DNA of 64,000 nucleotides from Lyophyllum atratum (GCA_014905825.1 JACGCN010000001.1:992001-1056000), one strand, 5' to 3'; positions 22,909-34,947 are shown, counted from the first letter of the stretch. Made by a program: numbers and translations. The notes: generated by a model not told the origin, from the sequence alone.

Positions 22909-24845
22909 ATGGCCCACGATGAGCTCGCAGAAATCAACGGTGTCAAGCCCAAAGTCCTGCTTCGCGATGGCGAGGAGAAAGAAGTTAGCTCCATGTCGAG
23001 GTATGAACCCATTCTTGTCTGTCACTCGGATGTGTCAACTCCTCCCTCAGCAACTCGGTGTACAAGGTCAAGCGGACTTTCGACCATTTCTATTGGTGAG
23101 AGTCTAGAGTGAGTGTATGTGGAATAATGATTAATTCTCCTAAAGCACATGCCCTGTATGAAACCTCCTTATGTTTCCGTGTCTGAAGTCATCACTCATG
23201 CTCACCCCTACGCCAGGCCTGGAGGAACCAGGTGTTTATTTCAGCGTCATATCTACCCATTGACTGCATTTTGACCTTGGTATTCATCCAGAGCGGTTCT
23301 CCCGTGAACGCGCGTACGTGCAAGCACCTTAAGTCCTTGTTCGGAGACAAATATGAGGAAGCGCGTCTGAAATTCAAGAACCCGGATGGACCACCTCCCA
23401 AAGGCACCGCCAAGAAGGCTCTCTCCAAGTCCAAGGCGAAGGCAAAACCTGTCTCGAAGCGTAAGAAAGCAGATGACGAGGACGAGGACGAAGAGGACGT
23501 AATACCTGCCAAGAGGGCTCGGAAACCCAGGTCCGCCTCAAAGCCTGCGTCTAAGGGAAAGGGAAAGGTCAAGGACGAGGAAGACGAGGATGAGGACGAA
23601 GAGGAAGGTGAAGCACCAACTACTAAGGCTGTTCCAGAGCTTCTCTTGGCCAATAAATGGGACCTAGAGACAGGCCCTGATCCAACTGGGTGGTGGATTT
23701 CCGAGAAGCTAGATGGCGTCAGGTGGGTTTATATACCAATTTTGGGACAGTAAATGAACCGTCCTGAGCTGCAGAACCTACTACGACGGCAAGCAAATGA
23801 TAAGCCGTCTAGGAAACCCTTTCACTCCCCCAAAATGGTTTTTGGAAAGTTTGTGTTCATATCTTTTGGTGTTCGAACATGTTCTAATTTCTTACCTAGA
23901 GTTGCCTAATGATGTGACACTCGATGGTGAACTGTTTGGCGGGAGAGGCGAATTCCAATCGACGGTCTCTATTGTAAAGACTGTCAACTCTCCGCATTGG
24001 AAAGACATCACCTTCCAGGTCCGTCGTTTTCCCCGTTGCCTCCCCCAGACTTAAAAATATAACCTCCTCAGATATTCGATATACCCTCTAAGGCTGACGA
24101 CCCATTCGAAGAGCGGATCGACTTCCTGAAGAAAACTTTCGGGCCCGGTGGCAGCCATGCTTCCGATAAAGTCAACGTCGTCGAACATGAAGAGGCAAAA
24201 AGCCGGAAGCACGTCCTTGATAAGCTCAAGGAGATTGAGAGCCTCGGCGGAGAAGGGTTGATGTTGAGGAAGCCCGCCTCGTATGTCAATAGCTCGCCTG
24301 TGCGGACGACGCTCATTACTTTCATAGTCAGTATGAAGGGAGGCGCTCGGGAACATTATTGAAGATTAAAGTTGGTGATGACTGTTTCGAAGTTACTCTA
24401 TGTTGCTAAATATGTCTTGTTCTAGACCTTCTATGACGCTGAAGCTGTCGTCACTGGCTATGTTCCCGGCAAAGGTAGGAACAAGGGCACCACCGGCGCG
24501 TTAAAGTGCAAGATGGAATCTGGAAAGGTCCGTATCCTAGTCGGCCTTAACGACCCCACGGTCATCAACGCATATGTGCCTCTAGACCTTTAACGTCGGG
24601 ACAGGTTTAAACGACAAGCAACGCAAAAATCCTCCCAAAGTCGGCGCGATCATCACTTATCGGTTCCAAGAGCTGACGAGGGATGGAGTGCCAAGGTAAC
24701 ACATGTGCATAATGGTCACACATACCTCTGTTAACGCATTTGTAGGTTCCCATCGTATATCGGTGAGGCCGCTGATAAGGATGAGCCCAAAGACGCGGAG
24801 ATTCCGGAGCATCGCAAGGGAGGCGTGAAGCGTGCGGATGATTGA
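22909..24845 (+). CDS. SWIM zinc finger fused to a compact ATP-dependent DNA ligase
   Basis: Early exons splice to give YKVKRTFDHFYCTCPAWRNQ and then SGSPVNARTCKHLK, the CxC...CxH pattern of a SWIM zinc finger. A Lys-rich and Asp/Glu-rich linker (about 23390-23640) leads to the nucleotidyltransferase core. This contains SEKLDGVR with the adenylated Lys (motif I), DGELFGGRG (motif III), GGEGLMLRKP (motif IV) and LKIK (motif V). An OB-fold-like end follows (VVTGYVPGKGRNKGTTGALK ... GAIITYRFQEL). No N-terminal DNA-binding domain of the LIG1/LIG4 type is present, so this is a small-ligase core like those of bacteria, large viruses or kinetoplastid mitochondria. Presumably a nick-sealing repair enzyme; the location is unknown. 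The start is chosen because MAHDELAEINGVKPKVLLRD leads straight into the finger. The last codons are GVKRADD. Confidence 0.9.
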
Positions 24846-24990
24846 ATCAGTCAAGTCGATGTTCCCAATCATTATCATCCGCAACCTGCTCCTATTGGTT
24901 TGATGAATGAACTACTGTCCATCGCGTTCTGACAATACGTGTTACGTTCCAGTATCTACAAGTACATGCTGCTTTCTAAGGACGAATATA

Positions 24991-25791
24991 TTAATCCCCT
25001 CCTTTCTTCTTCTTTTCCTCCACGACCTCGACGTTATCCACAGGTATGCCTTTTAGCACACCCGCTCCAGCCTCTATCATCTCCAAAATCTCATCACTAA
25101 CATCTCCTTGCACCACGATCTCGTCCTGTCCTTGTAGATTCTTCGTGACTGAGGAGCCAGTAGCGAATTTCGACGAGAACTGTTTCGCCGCTTTCTTCAG
25201 ATCGACGCCAAACGCCTCGAGCCCGTGAATGGAGGTAACATGCTTTCGTTTATTCCTCTCTATTCGCTTTATCGTGACCTGGGGAAATGATGTCCAAGAT
25301 GTCCCAGCGTCTGAGTGGATGTATCAACGCACCTGCGATGCCAGCTTCTTCTTTAGGGCAGCATCTGCTTTCGCCTCCGCTTTCGCCTCCTTCTTTGCCG
25401 TATCCTTCTCCAATTTTGCTTGCGCCTCCAAACTCAGGGTCCCAACTTTACTCGTGAGCGCGTCTACAGAGGGAGATTCAGATCTTTGTGATCTAATCTG
25501 TGACCCACCACACACCTTCAGAATAATACCTATCATACAGACTCGAGTGTTCTTCCTTAAGCCACTCCTTGCACCGTGTCAGGCTTGACCCAAATTCGCA
25601 ATATTCAGGTGGGAACGTGCAGACTACACATTGAAGACATTAATCCGTGGAATCGTTTCTTCGGGGATGAGCGATGAACCTGCGCAATACAGTACCTGGA
25701 CCGGAGGTACTGGATCAGGTGCGGGGGGGCCTTCAGGCTCTTCCGCTGCTTGAGCAGGGGTGGCGGGTGTTTGGTTCTTCTTGGATGGCAT
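24991..25791 (-). CDS. TMA22: Density-regulated protein homologue, SUI1-domain translation factor
   Basis: Homologue of yeast Tma22 / human DENR, which with Tma20/MCT-1 recycles 40S subunits and affects re-initiation. Start MPSKKNQTPATPAQAAEEPE at 25791. Two introns later the N-terminal zinc-like cluster reads YCAVCTFPPEYCEF and then TRCKEWLKEEH. A Lys/Ala-rich helix follows (KDTAKKEAKAEAKADAALKK). The C-terminal SUI1 domain reads VTIKRIERNKRKHVTSIHGL, then FSSKFATGSSVTK and DEIVVQGDVSDEI. The end EEKKKKGGD is basic. Length is about 200 residues, as expected. Convergent with the ligase (145 bp between stops). Confidence 0.95.
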
Positions 25792-26765
25792 GGTCCAGGT
25801 GAAAAGGAAGAAGGGATTGTGACGGGCACGTGACTCGATGACCCCACCAAGTCTGATTTCAATAATGTCGTAAGGCGCCGTGCCGTCGCAAAGCCTGCTA
25901 CTTCTGCTCGCGGCCAATGTAATGCTCAGCTTAGGATACCATGCCTTTAGCCTCGCCTGACGCGTCTATGTATGGGAGATGGGTAGCTCGTGCCTCCATT
26001 CTTCTGCCGTTGTCACCACTCGCTGAGTACCTCCCGACTTCGCCAGATCAGGCTGTTTTCTCATTGAATCTCGGGCGCTTGAAGTCTGGTATTGTTCAAG
26101 GTGGATCCTTCTTCTTCGCGAGCAAGCTAGTGTTAGGCACAATATATGTTGATCAGCCAACGAAAGCATCAACATCTGCCAAATTAGACACGGGACATGA
26201 ATACATGGTTCATTAAATAATTGACGATTCATTATGTGCAGGGGCAATGTATGGGCTAACAGAAGGTTTAACATGTGGACAGGGGACTAAACGATGATGT
26301 GGAAAGACCACTAGGGCTGATGGTAAGCAAAGTAAGTCGGAGGGAGATTAAGATACGCACACATGGTAGGGACAAAAATCATAAATGTCCGCATCGAAAG
26401 CGGACGGGACAGGAAGATCAGTCCGAGGCTACGAGACGGTCACGGAACCCGGCGAAGCAATCGAGTTTGACGATAAGACGAGGTCCAAGAATGGTGGCGA
26501 AGTCCTGGACAGTGGTGAGAGTGGAAAACGGAGCTCGCGGCGACAGATAGAGGGTGAGAAACAGAGCCGGTGGCACGAAGAGAACCTAGGGAGGCGAGCA
26601 GATGCTGGGGCACAGAAGAAGCCGACAGGTGGTCGAAGACAGCGGACACAGGCACGACGCCCGACGATGACGAGCATCATTGGGGGGCATAGTCTAGGAC
26701 GAAGAGAGGGATAGGAGGGGTTTGAAACCGAGAGGGGTAGATAAATAGGACAGATATGTTTATCC

Positions 26766-26860
26766 CACGGTCACCGATGAATCCATGAGTCTTAAATATG
26801 ATAAATTTGTTTCACGCGACCGTCATCGAGTCTTGAATGCGATTTGTTTCACGAAACGGT
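26766..26860. repeat. Imperfect two-copy direct repeat built on ATTTGTTTCACG
   Basis: The 12-mer ATTTGTTTCACG occurs at 26805-26816 and again at 26842-26853. Similar sequence precedes each copy (GAGTCTTAAATATGAT versus GAGTCTTGAATGCG), so the repeat unit is about 37 bp with a few changes. It lies in the gene-free region and may be a remnant of a local duplication or of a degraded element. Confidence 0.7.
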
Positions 26861-27286
26861 CTGTGGACGCGAAGCGAGTCGGGAAGACGCGACGCCGCAC
26901 GCGATTGGTCACGAGACAACGGTATCTTGCGCAGGATCACATGGGGTACATCTGAGACCATATTAGAAATTTTTTGGCGCGCAACTGCCCTTAAGAACCT
27001 ACTACTAAAGTAGCAGGTATTTGGATCAGGCAGCAGGCTTCTAAGCTGAGCTTGCTGCCTTAAACTCCAGAATGTTGGTTCCATCTCCGATTTCAAGCAT
27101 AAGCTGTGGCGCTGAGGGTTAGCCACGGCAACGAGTGTGGCTTTGGATAGCAGTTACGCAAGAGTTCCGCGGCTCGAGCGCTCAGTGGCATTTCAGAATT
27201 AATCCGTAATCCAAGTCCACTGCCGTATACCCGCCATAAGCCGGCAAGCGAAACCATAAGAATTCTTTCTTAGGCCCCCCTCGCCC

Positions 27287-27297
27287 ATATATATATA
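27287..27297 (+). promoter_or_regulatory. TATA-like alternating tract
   Basis: An 11-base alternating T/A tract sits after a C-rich stretch and before CT-rich sequence on the plus strand, an arrangement resembling a fungal core promoter. No convincing plus-strand gene follows before the convergent SET-domain gene at 27673, so its function is doubtful. Confidence 0.3.
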
Positions 27298-27672
27298 GAC
27301 TGTTCCCCAACCCTCTATCCCAGATACATGCTCCCGCGGCCAACTCATGTCCAGATCACTAGGCCATAAATGCGCCACACCGAACGAGACCTTCTATCGT
27401 CTGTCCTGATCTCTGTTTCTGCGACATTACAGTAGATCCACATTGGTCGCAATAATTGAAGCAGTTGCCTCAGGAGCATCCTTCGACAACTTGTCGATCT
27501 TCAAGTGTCGAAGGCCGCTTGTCACCGTGGTGCTCGAGATATCGTCTTTGTCATCGAACCCCAGAAAAAAGGCCAACATGAGGGCACATTTCGTTGACTT
27601 CCAGCTCGATTTGGTTGCATGGGAACCTACTGCGTAGTACTGGCCGAGGAATTGAGACGTATCCAAAGTGCG

Positions 27673-29317
27673 TCAGAACTCTTCATGGTTGAGAATGCTG
27701 TCGGCCACCGTGGTAGCGACGCAAAGTTCTTCCTCCCAGATCATCCTGATATTTTCCTTCATCCAAGGGAACCAAGGTGTCTGGCCTTGTTCCAATACGA
27801 CGTCCAATGAGGCAATCGCGGATGTCGCGTCCTCGGCCAGCGTTCTACAGACCCGGAGCAGAGTATTCCTCCACGCATCCTCATTCTCCTCCGAAATTAT
27901 ATCTGCCGTACCCTGAAGAGTAGCTTTCCAGGGTAGTAAGGCCCTATCAGCATCTGGAAGTACTTCTTTTGCTGAAGTGGGGAAGAGATGGTAAAGCCGT
28001 AGCGCCGTGATTAACCGATAAGATGGATGGGCAGGTGATGGTTGAAGGTGCATTGTCCAGTCGCTAGAAACGTGGTTAGCACGGCGGTATCTTGAACGGA
28101 CCAATTGAGATCTCATACCCCCAGTATCCCTCGCTGACGAGCACCTCTTTCATCCATATACCCAGTCTTCCTCTCCCTTCAAACAAGCACCCAATCGCGC
28201 TCTCGACGTCACTTTCTCCGCCAACATCCCCACGGAATGAAATTTCATTGGAAATTTTGTTGACAAAACCATAGTCAACAAATAGAGTCCTATTCGAATG
28301 CGCACCGTAGGTCAGGTACAACTCGTCACCAGCTTTTGTTATGGAGTCCGAGGGGGATATGATGGTAAAATCACGGCCGATGATCTTGGGTGCCGCACCC
28401 ATCTTGTCTGCATTCGTCGATTGTGGCGACATCCTACTAGAGTGTATGGTGTGATTGGCGAAATCCAGAATGGGACACAGGGTCAGATTGTTTTTATGAG
28501 AGGGTGATTGCTCGAGGCGGTGGTAGAGACAGCGAGTGTTGACTGAGTACATATTTAGGGTGGTTGCGGTAAGTCACAAATATCAAGAATTACAAACCGT
28601 TGAGCCATGCCCATAGATAATTTTCTTCGCAATGGGGAAGATCTGTCCGTAGGGATTCCAAGAGTGGTCCAATAACCTCAGAAACAGGACGACCAAAATC
28701 ACTTTCTTGCTTGAATGGTGTCAGAGAAAATCAGCATTGGAACTAGTGAACTGACTAGATAGCGCTGCACAGTCCTCCAGTCCGCATGGAAACGATCAGC
28801 GAGTTTATGCAGGCTAGACATGACACTTGGAGGCAGACTTGACAAAAGCCGAGAACATTGATTGCCTTTGTGTGGTAGACAAAGCCATGTCAATGGATGC
28901 GAGTCAAATTCACGAGGTAGGGTAGAAATGTATGGTCCAAAGAGAGGGTCGCTCGATTCCTGAGAGCCTGTAGGACGATAGAGAAACAGATGAAGAGATA
29001 TCAACTGTGTCGCCGTCAGAAACCGCCGCGCCCGAGGATATAACGGGGAAAGAGTGGAGATGTTCAATAGTGCACTTGAAGGTATGGAAAAGAGTCGGGT
29101 TGCAGGCTTGACAGATCTGAGGGCAAACAATCCATGACCAGCACCTACGAAAAAATGAATTCTTCCTGTGGATGCTACGAAAAAGAAAGTAGGAACCATG
29201 AGCTGCTCTTGCCTGCACCAGCATGGCCTCAGGTGATGTATCCATGCCATGTGTGTTCAACCACATGAGAAGGTTTTGCCAATGAGGGTGGGGTTGGCCC
29301 GAGTAAGCCGCGTCCAT
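27673..29317 (-). CDS. SET-domain protein lysine methyltransferase (RKM4/SETD6/Rubisco-LSMT type)
   Basis: The start MDAAYSGQPHPHWQNLLMWL at 29317 is followed by GMDTSPEAMLVQARAA and, after a 50-nt intron, by GAGHGLFALRSVKPATRLF, the opening of the SET domain. The split SET core then gives WLCLPHKGNQ, an insert, ENYLWAWLN joined to VNTRCLYHRL, and PILDFANHT with the conserved NH. ITKAGDELYLTYGAHSNRTL follows, including the catalytic-Tyr region and GAHSN-type motif, and then LFVDYGFV. The C-terminal part (28075-27673) is helical and resembles the Rubisco-LSMT substrate-binding domain. Relatives methylate ribosomal proteins or other non-histone targets; the substrate here is unknown. Six or so introns join in frame. 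Divergent from the SDR gene, 108 bp between starts. Confidence 0.9.
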
Positions 29318-29425
29318 GACTGGAGAGGTGAGAGTTGTTTCCGAGTTTGGCTCCGGGCCGGACTCACAAGTTCGTCGTTCACTTAGTACCACGGTGTCCA
29401 CCTCCACCCCATCGCTCCCTCAGAT

Positions 29426-30555
29426 ATGTCAGTATTCAACGCTACACGGTTGCTCGGGAAAACGGTCCTGGTCACTGGGGCCAGCAGTGGTATTGGAGCT
29501 GTGAGTGATAGCTTTACTTAATGCAAGCATCCTCCTTCGAATTTGTAGAAAGGCTACCGCAATTCTATTCGCTAAAGTAAGTTGTCGGATTCTTATCGAG
29601 TATCATCAAGCCCAGTGACACTTCTCACAGGGAGGATCCAACGTGATCCTCGTGGCCCGCCGTGCAGACGCCCTCAAAACCGTGTCTGATGCCTGCATCG
29701 CGGCCCACAAGGAATCTGGCCTCCAGCAGGGAGGAAAGTTCGCCACCGTCCAATTGGATGTATCCGATAAGACGCAGGTCGCTGCACTTTGGGATAAGGT
29801 TCCCCAAGACCTTCAAGACGTCGATGTACTGGGTAACGCGTCGGATTCTCCACATACCCTAGCATCATCATTGAAACGGTGACTTTCGTAGTTAACAATG
29901 CAGGATACGTGCTTGGTGTTGAGCATGTCGGGGACATAGCCGATGCTGATATCGAGGGGATGTTTGCGACCAACGTCCTCGGCTTGATCTCCGTGACGCA
30001 ACTCCTTGTTAGAAGTGAGCCTCCAGTGTTCAGTTCTGATCTGATAATTTACTTTATCGACTAGAATTCAAGGCTAGGAAGTCGGGACACGTTATAAACC
30101 TCGGTTCTATCGCGGGTATAGAGCCATATGCTGGGGGTAGTATCTATACTGCTACCAAGCACGCTGTCAATGCATTCACGGGATCGTTGAGGAGAGAGCT
30201 CGTTAACACCCCTATTAGGGTGACTGAAATCCAACCTGGTTCGGATTACGCTGCCTTCCCATATCGCCGTGTTGTAACTTATCTGCTAGGTATGGTTGAG
30301 ACCGAGTTCTCGATTGTCCGCTTCAGAGGGGATACTGGCGCCGCCTCGAAGGTATACCAGGGACTTCAGCCACGTAATGTCGCTTTTTCAACCTTTTTGT
30401 TCAGTATATAACCTTCTACAGTGACCGCTGGCGACATCGCGGAAGAAATCGTTTGGGCTGCAGCTCGACCCTCTCACGTCAACATTGCAGAAGTTTTGGT
30501 TTTCCCCGTCAACCAAGCCAGTGCGACTATCAGCTATCGCGGCCCGAGCGCGTAA
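29426..30555 (+). CDS. Short-chain dehydrogenase/reductase, classical type (YMR226C/YdfG-like)
   Basis: Begins [20 protein letters not shown] with the cofactor motif TGASSGIG. Later exons give [11 protein letters not shown] (an Arg pair that favours NADPH), [17 protein letters not shown], the catalytic Ser in NLGSIAG and the catalytic YTATK in [20 protein letters not shown], followed by RVTEIQPG and [11 protein letters not shown]. The closest well-known relatives are YMR226C/YdfG serine/3-hydroxyacid dehydrogenases; I infer a similar small-molecule reductase role. The first intron uses the AG immediately before GCT ACC GCA, keeping [12 protein letters not shown] in frame. The stop after YRGPSA is 70 bp from the stop of the convergent neighbour. 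Confidence 0.94.
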
Positions 30556-30625
30556 GGAACGTAATTTCCGTGTAGATCCCCAGATCCATAGCAAATGAAT
30601 GAATGACTTGAACGTATGAACATTG

Positions 30626-33600
30626 TCAGCTCTTCGACTTCTTACTCCGTATCCTTGTATTCTTCACAACGATGACCTCCGGCGGAGGTTCGACATCGTT
30701 GTCATAAACGAACCTCTTGACAACCACGCTCTCCTCAACAAGTTCCGCCAATGGAGAATCAGCGTATGGAAGATTCCCTAGATTATCCAAAGGAGCTGCC
30801 TAATAAGAAAAAAATATCAGGTCGTGGCGATTGAGAGCGTAATGAAAACATACCTTGGCTGTAGGCGCCAAACATCCCTTCGTAGCAATGTTTTCCTTCG
30901 GTTGAGGACGTGTCCCCAGCTTCACTTCGTCCAGATAAATCGTAGTATATAATCCTCGATCCCATTTCACCCGCCTTTCATTCTCCCTCATGTCATCCCT
31001 ATCGTCTTCGCTGAGTTTAAGCCTTTTGAGCTTTCTCACTGGAGTTTGGTAATCGTCCTCGTCGCCCGGTCCCCTTCTATGCCGCCTGGGAGCAGGACTG
31101 CTGCTCTGATCGTCGGAATCACTTTCGATATCCGAACCACCATCACTGCGCCCATCCAATTCGCTATGATCTCCTGTTCCGTCATCACTCCTCCTCGCCC
31201 TCCTCTCCGCCCGTTCCTTTCGCTGCTTGCCTTTCTCATCCTGTTGACGCTGCGAGATAGTCCTAATCTTGACAACTGGACTTTCTGGCCTTGCCCCCTC
31301 CTTTCTGATGACTTCGGTCTCCAGTTTGGCAGCCAAATATCGCTGGTTCTTTGCGGTATTCGACGTCGTGAGAGCTTTCAAAGCCGTAGCGCTCATTCCC
31401 GAAAACGTCCGATCCCAACGCACGGTAGTTTGTGCGTTTGCGTTGCGGCGTGAAGGTAACGGACGTGCATCGGAGCTCCCAAATACATCGGCGGCAGATG
31501 TAGGATTGATAGGCTTGCGAACGCGCGTGGTTCGACGGACACCATCCGGGGGTACTTCCGCTTGTGGCGCAGACATATCTCCTTGTGGTTCAGGGGATGA
31601 CGGCAGGGTCTCATCCGTCGATGGGACTTCCTGCCCCCCTGCTTCCTGGGTGTCGCTATCAACACCTTGTACATCGGGAGGTCCATCGTCAGAACCTAGC
31701 TGCACTGGCTCACTATGCAGCGCTTGTTTAGTAAGTTGCACGTCTACAGGTTTATCCACGACTCGTCGAATATGTTGCGGCGATTTCTTTGCAATAGTGA
31801 CAGAAGGAAGAGCCGTTGCTTTGAGAGTCGATGCAGTATTGGATCCACCAACCCGGGGTACTTGTCGCAATACTACCACAGGTCGAGGTTTGGCGGGAGC
31901 AGCTTTCTCTGAGATAATGCGCTTTCGCTTTAGAGTCGAAGTAGTGACGGCAGATTTCCCGAATGTCTGGGTTGGTTCCTCGGTTTTTGCGTTGTTAGAG
32001 CTGGTTCCGACTCCAGCCTCAGCAGGGACTACCTTGTGGACAACCTTTTATTGAACATAGTAAGGTTAGGGTCAAAAAAATATCGGGCATGTTGAGACCT
32101 ACCACAGCGGGTTGACTAATTTCCGTCGTCGGATTGACTCTCCTCATGATCGTCGACTTGCCCGTTTCGCTGGATTTCGCAGGTGGCCTAGAGTACGGCT
32201 TGATGGTTCTCGGTATCCTGCTGTTGGTCTGCTTGAGGCTCGACTTGGAAGGACTTGAGATGGCTGGTCGACGAGGTTCAGCAAGATTAGCCATACTAAT
32301 GTCAGCTTGCGTTTCCTCAGGTATCGATGCAGGAGGGTCTTTTTCCGAAGAGACTATAGGAAAGGGAAGCCGAACAGGCCGGTATGTTGAAGAGCCAGAC
32401 TCATTGGGGCGCAATGCAGCCGTGGATTCTTTAGTTGCTTGTGACGGAGGTACGGAACTGCTTCTCTCTCGAATTTTACCGCCGAGTTGTCCAGGGAGAG
32501 GAAGTTCGACAGATCCAAATCGCTCCTTCGAAGCGCCGCGAGTGGGACTTCCAAACCTGATACCTTGCCGTTTTTTCTGCGCCACTGGTGTGGTAGCTTC
32601 AGAAAATTCTACTCTTCTGGCCGGACTGTCAGTTGGGGCTATTGTGAGGAACGCTGTCTGAGAGGCCTCGAGTCCGGCTCTGCTACGACTAGCCAGGAAA
32701 CGTGAACCCTTCAACGGTGATACACGGCCCTGGCTGACTGCCTCTGCAATAGGTATTCGACGTGCTGGTGTACGGTTAGGATCCTCCAGAGCCATGGGTT
32801 GTAATCGAGCGTTAGTGGATTTCTGCGCAGTCGACCGCGATGGACTTGCAAAGCGGATGGGGCTCGTGGAACGTTGCGGAGTTCTGAGCAGCGATTGTTG
32901 AGAGAATGCGGGAAATCGATGTCGTGGTGGATTTTCAGGCACTATATTTGCAGTTGCGCTGTCTGGGACGGCGAGCGAGAAAGGCAGAGGCTGTCGTGAA
33001 GGAGAAGCTACCAGTGAACTGAGTAAGTCAGTTGAGGTAGGCGAAAGAGATCCTAATTCACGATGGAAGACGGGAGGCAACGGAGCAGAGCCTATAGGTT
33101 TGCTCTTCGGCGTCCTTTCTGCCTTCTTCTCATCGTCTGGCCCTCCATCTTCTTGTCCGCTGTCTTGATCAGACTGGCGTCGCTCGCTCTCATCGAATTC
33201 CTGCCCCAGTAGAGGATGCTGGGTGGCGTCAAGCATTTCGTAATCCTCGCCAATTGCAGTGTGGTGTGCCATACCGCTGCGACGGGGGCGAGTTGACCGT
33301 CGAGTGGGTGTCTGTGCAGCTTCTTCACCAACTCCAGCGATTTCACGACTGTTAAGCGGAGATCTCGAGGAGCCTCTGTATAACCCTTCAACATCAGGTA
33401 ATAACAAGGAGTCGATGACAGTGGCTTCTTCTCTGAGTTCCTCGAATGCTTTCGCCACGGCCTTTCCCTTTCCCTTCCGGTCATCAGCTCCAGATGATTC
33501 TATCACAGCCATGGGCACCACCTGAGGTGAGCCTGTTCGCGCATCTTTGGGCTTTTGGGAACGGGATGGACTTGGTGGTCGTGGAAACAGATCGTCTACA

Positions 33601-34403
33601 GAGGGATTGTCACTGGAGGGCGGCAACTTGGATGTGGAAGCCTCAGGAGAGATAGCACGGAAAACGGCCGCTGGGGTGGAGAACGCCTCGAAGGAGATGA
33701 GATCTGGTTGGCTTGCACTTCGACTGGCATGCGGGGTCGTCGGCAGAGCCGGAGGAGAGAGTCCTGGACTAGTGTGGTAGAAAGTGGGTGGCGTCGAGGC
33801 CTCTGATTGATTGGCATCATCCAGGGCGATTTGTGCAGCATGAAAAGCGCGAAACGGGAGGCGAGGTGTGGGAGAAGCGATGTTATGTAATGCTGTGGTT
33901 GTTGAAGGGCTTGGTGGTGGGGATGGGTTATCATGAGCTCTACTAATTCTGATTGCTAGGACAGAGGGCGGTTCTGCGGACAGATACAATCAAGTAAGGT
34001 CGGTGCAATTAGAATTCTGCTTACCATCTTGCAAAGCCTGTTCAATATCAGGCGTCCCAGGGCCAGACGCGTGGACGTCTGTAGCCTCCATAAGCTCTTC
34101 CATGTCCTTTATTACGGGGGTCCCATCATCTTGGCGTCGTTGCACAGGCTGGGGTGAGGGTGATCTAGGCGGGGGTGTTGATAGACGAGGCGAACGTCGT
34201 AACGGCGACTGTGAAAGTCCTGGGTGGAGGGTGCTCCGACGCGCCAAGATTGGGCCAAATTTCTTCTCCGGGGACATTAGAGGCCCGAAATGTATCCTGG
34301 CGTTAGCAGTATTGAATGCATCGCTATCCGAAGCAGAGGAGGAGGCTGGTGAGGGACACTCGGAGATATTGGTGCTGTTGAGAGTGTCGGGAGTGTCAGT
34401 CAT
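30626..34403 (-). CDS. Long, mostly disordered hypothetical protein with many SP/TP sites
   Basis: Start MTDTPDTLNSTNISECPSPA at 34403. Four exons: 34403 to about 34024, about 33979-32105, about 32045-30856, and a short last one ending IRSKKSKS at 30626. The product is roughly 1,150 residues, extremely rich in Ser, Pro, Arg and Glu, with dozens of SP/TP pairs (for example RRSPRLSTPPPRSPSPQP) and basic patches (LKRKRII). This suggests a nuclear protein phosphorylated by proline-directed kinases. The only folded-looking part is near the C-terminus (RRVKWDRGLYTTIYLDEV ... FVYDNDVEPPPEVIVVK). I do not recognise a family. Reading-frame continuity over 3.8 kb with clean introns supports a real gene. 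Confidence 0.8.
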
Positions 34404-34947
34404 GTGTGGTGGGCGTAGTTGAATAGTTTAGGTATAAGTGGTGTAGATGGTATAGCGGAAAATACTTGGGACTGGCTGTGGCATGGATGTTCGACTACAA
34501 CCTGCCAATCTTCCCGAAAACACGCTCAGTTCAACACCACGTGACATTACCAACTGCGCCACTTTCTAGTACTAGGTTTGAACTTGTCTATTGCTTGTCT
34601 ACAGCGATTGTAATGTACATTTAAATTGTCTTTTGGTACTACCGATATGTGGGGACGTTGAAAGTGTGGGTAACAGTGCGCATGGATTCGGGAATGATAC
34701 TGCGCGATGCAAGAGGTGTCCGAAGGCTGTTTGGTTGTAACTTGTGGGACCAGTGTGTCAAGAGTCTAAAGACGATTTGCCTCGTGAAAATTGCTATGCA
34801 TGTTTCGTGGAACTATTTGCAAAAGTGATAAGGTTGGGGCTGCTTTCGTGGAATTAATGGCCATGGTTAACCGGGCTTGTGATGCAATAATTGGCATGGA
34901 TGATGAAATACACGATGTGATCGAAGGACGTTGGCCAAGCGAGGCTT
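34404..34947. other. Intergenic region between two minus-strand genes
   Basis: About 540 bp holding the upstream region of the disordered-protein gene and the 3' flank of the CCCH gene. AT-rich, with no open frame of note and no repeats or RNA-like structure that I can see. Confidence 0.5.

Larger units (their letters stand above)
25792..27672. other. Gene-poor 1.9-kb region with repeat remnants and TATA-like sites
   Basis: No frame on either strand here has protein-like composition or joins plausibly to neighbours; the longer open frames are Arg/Ser-rich and look like chance. Contents I can point to: an imperfect duplication around 26766-26860, a TATA-like element ataaatag at 26741-26748 (reads ctatttat on the minus strand) with a pyrimidine-rich minus-strand stretch beyond it, and an alternating TA tract at 27287-27297. 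A short-lived transcript or a dead mobile element is possible, but I could not find matching terminal repeats or transposase motifs. Confidence 0.5.

Noticed and set aside
26429..26714. Overlapping Arg/Ser-rich frames on both strands as a possible retroelement gag
   Set aside because: No CCHC knuckle, protease, RT or integrase motif and no matching long terminal repeats flank them.
27427..27666. Minus-strand 79-codon frame downstream of the SET gene
   Set aside because: The SET-domain gene ends with a proper stop at 27673. The frame has no homology I recognise and no plausible splice link.
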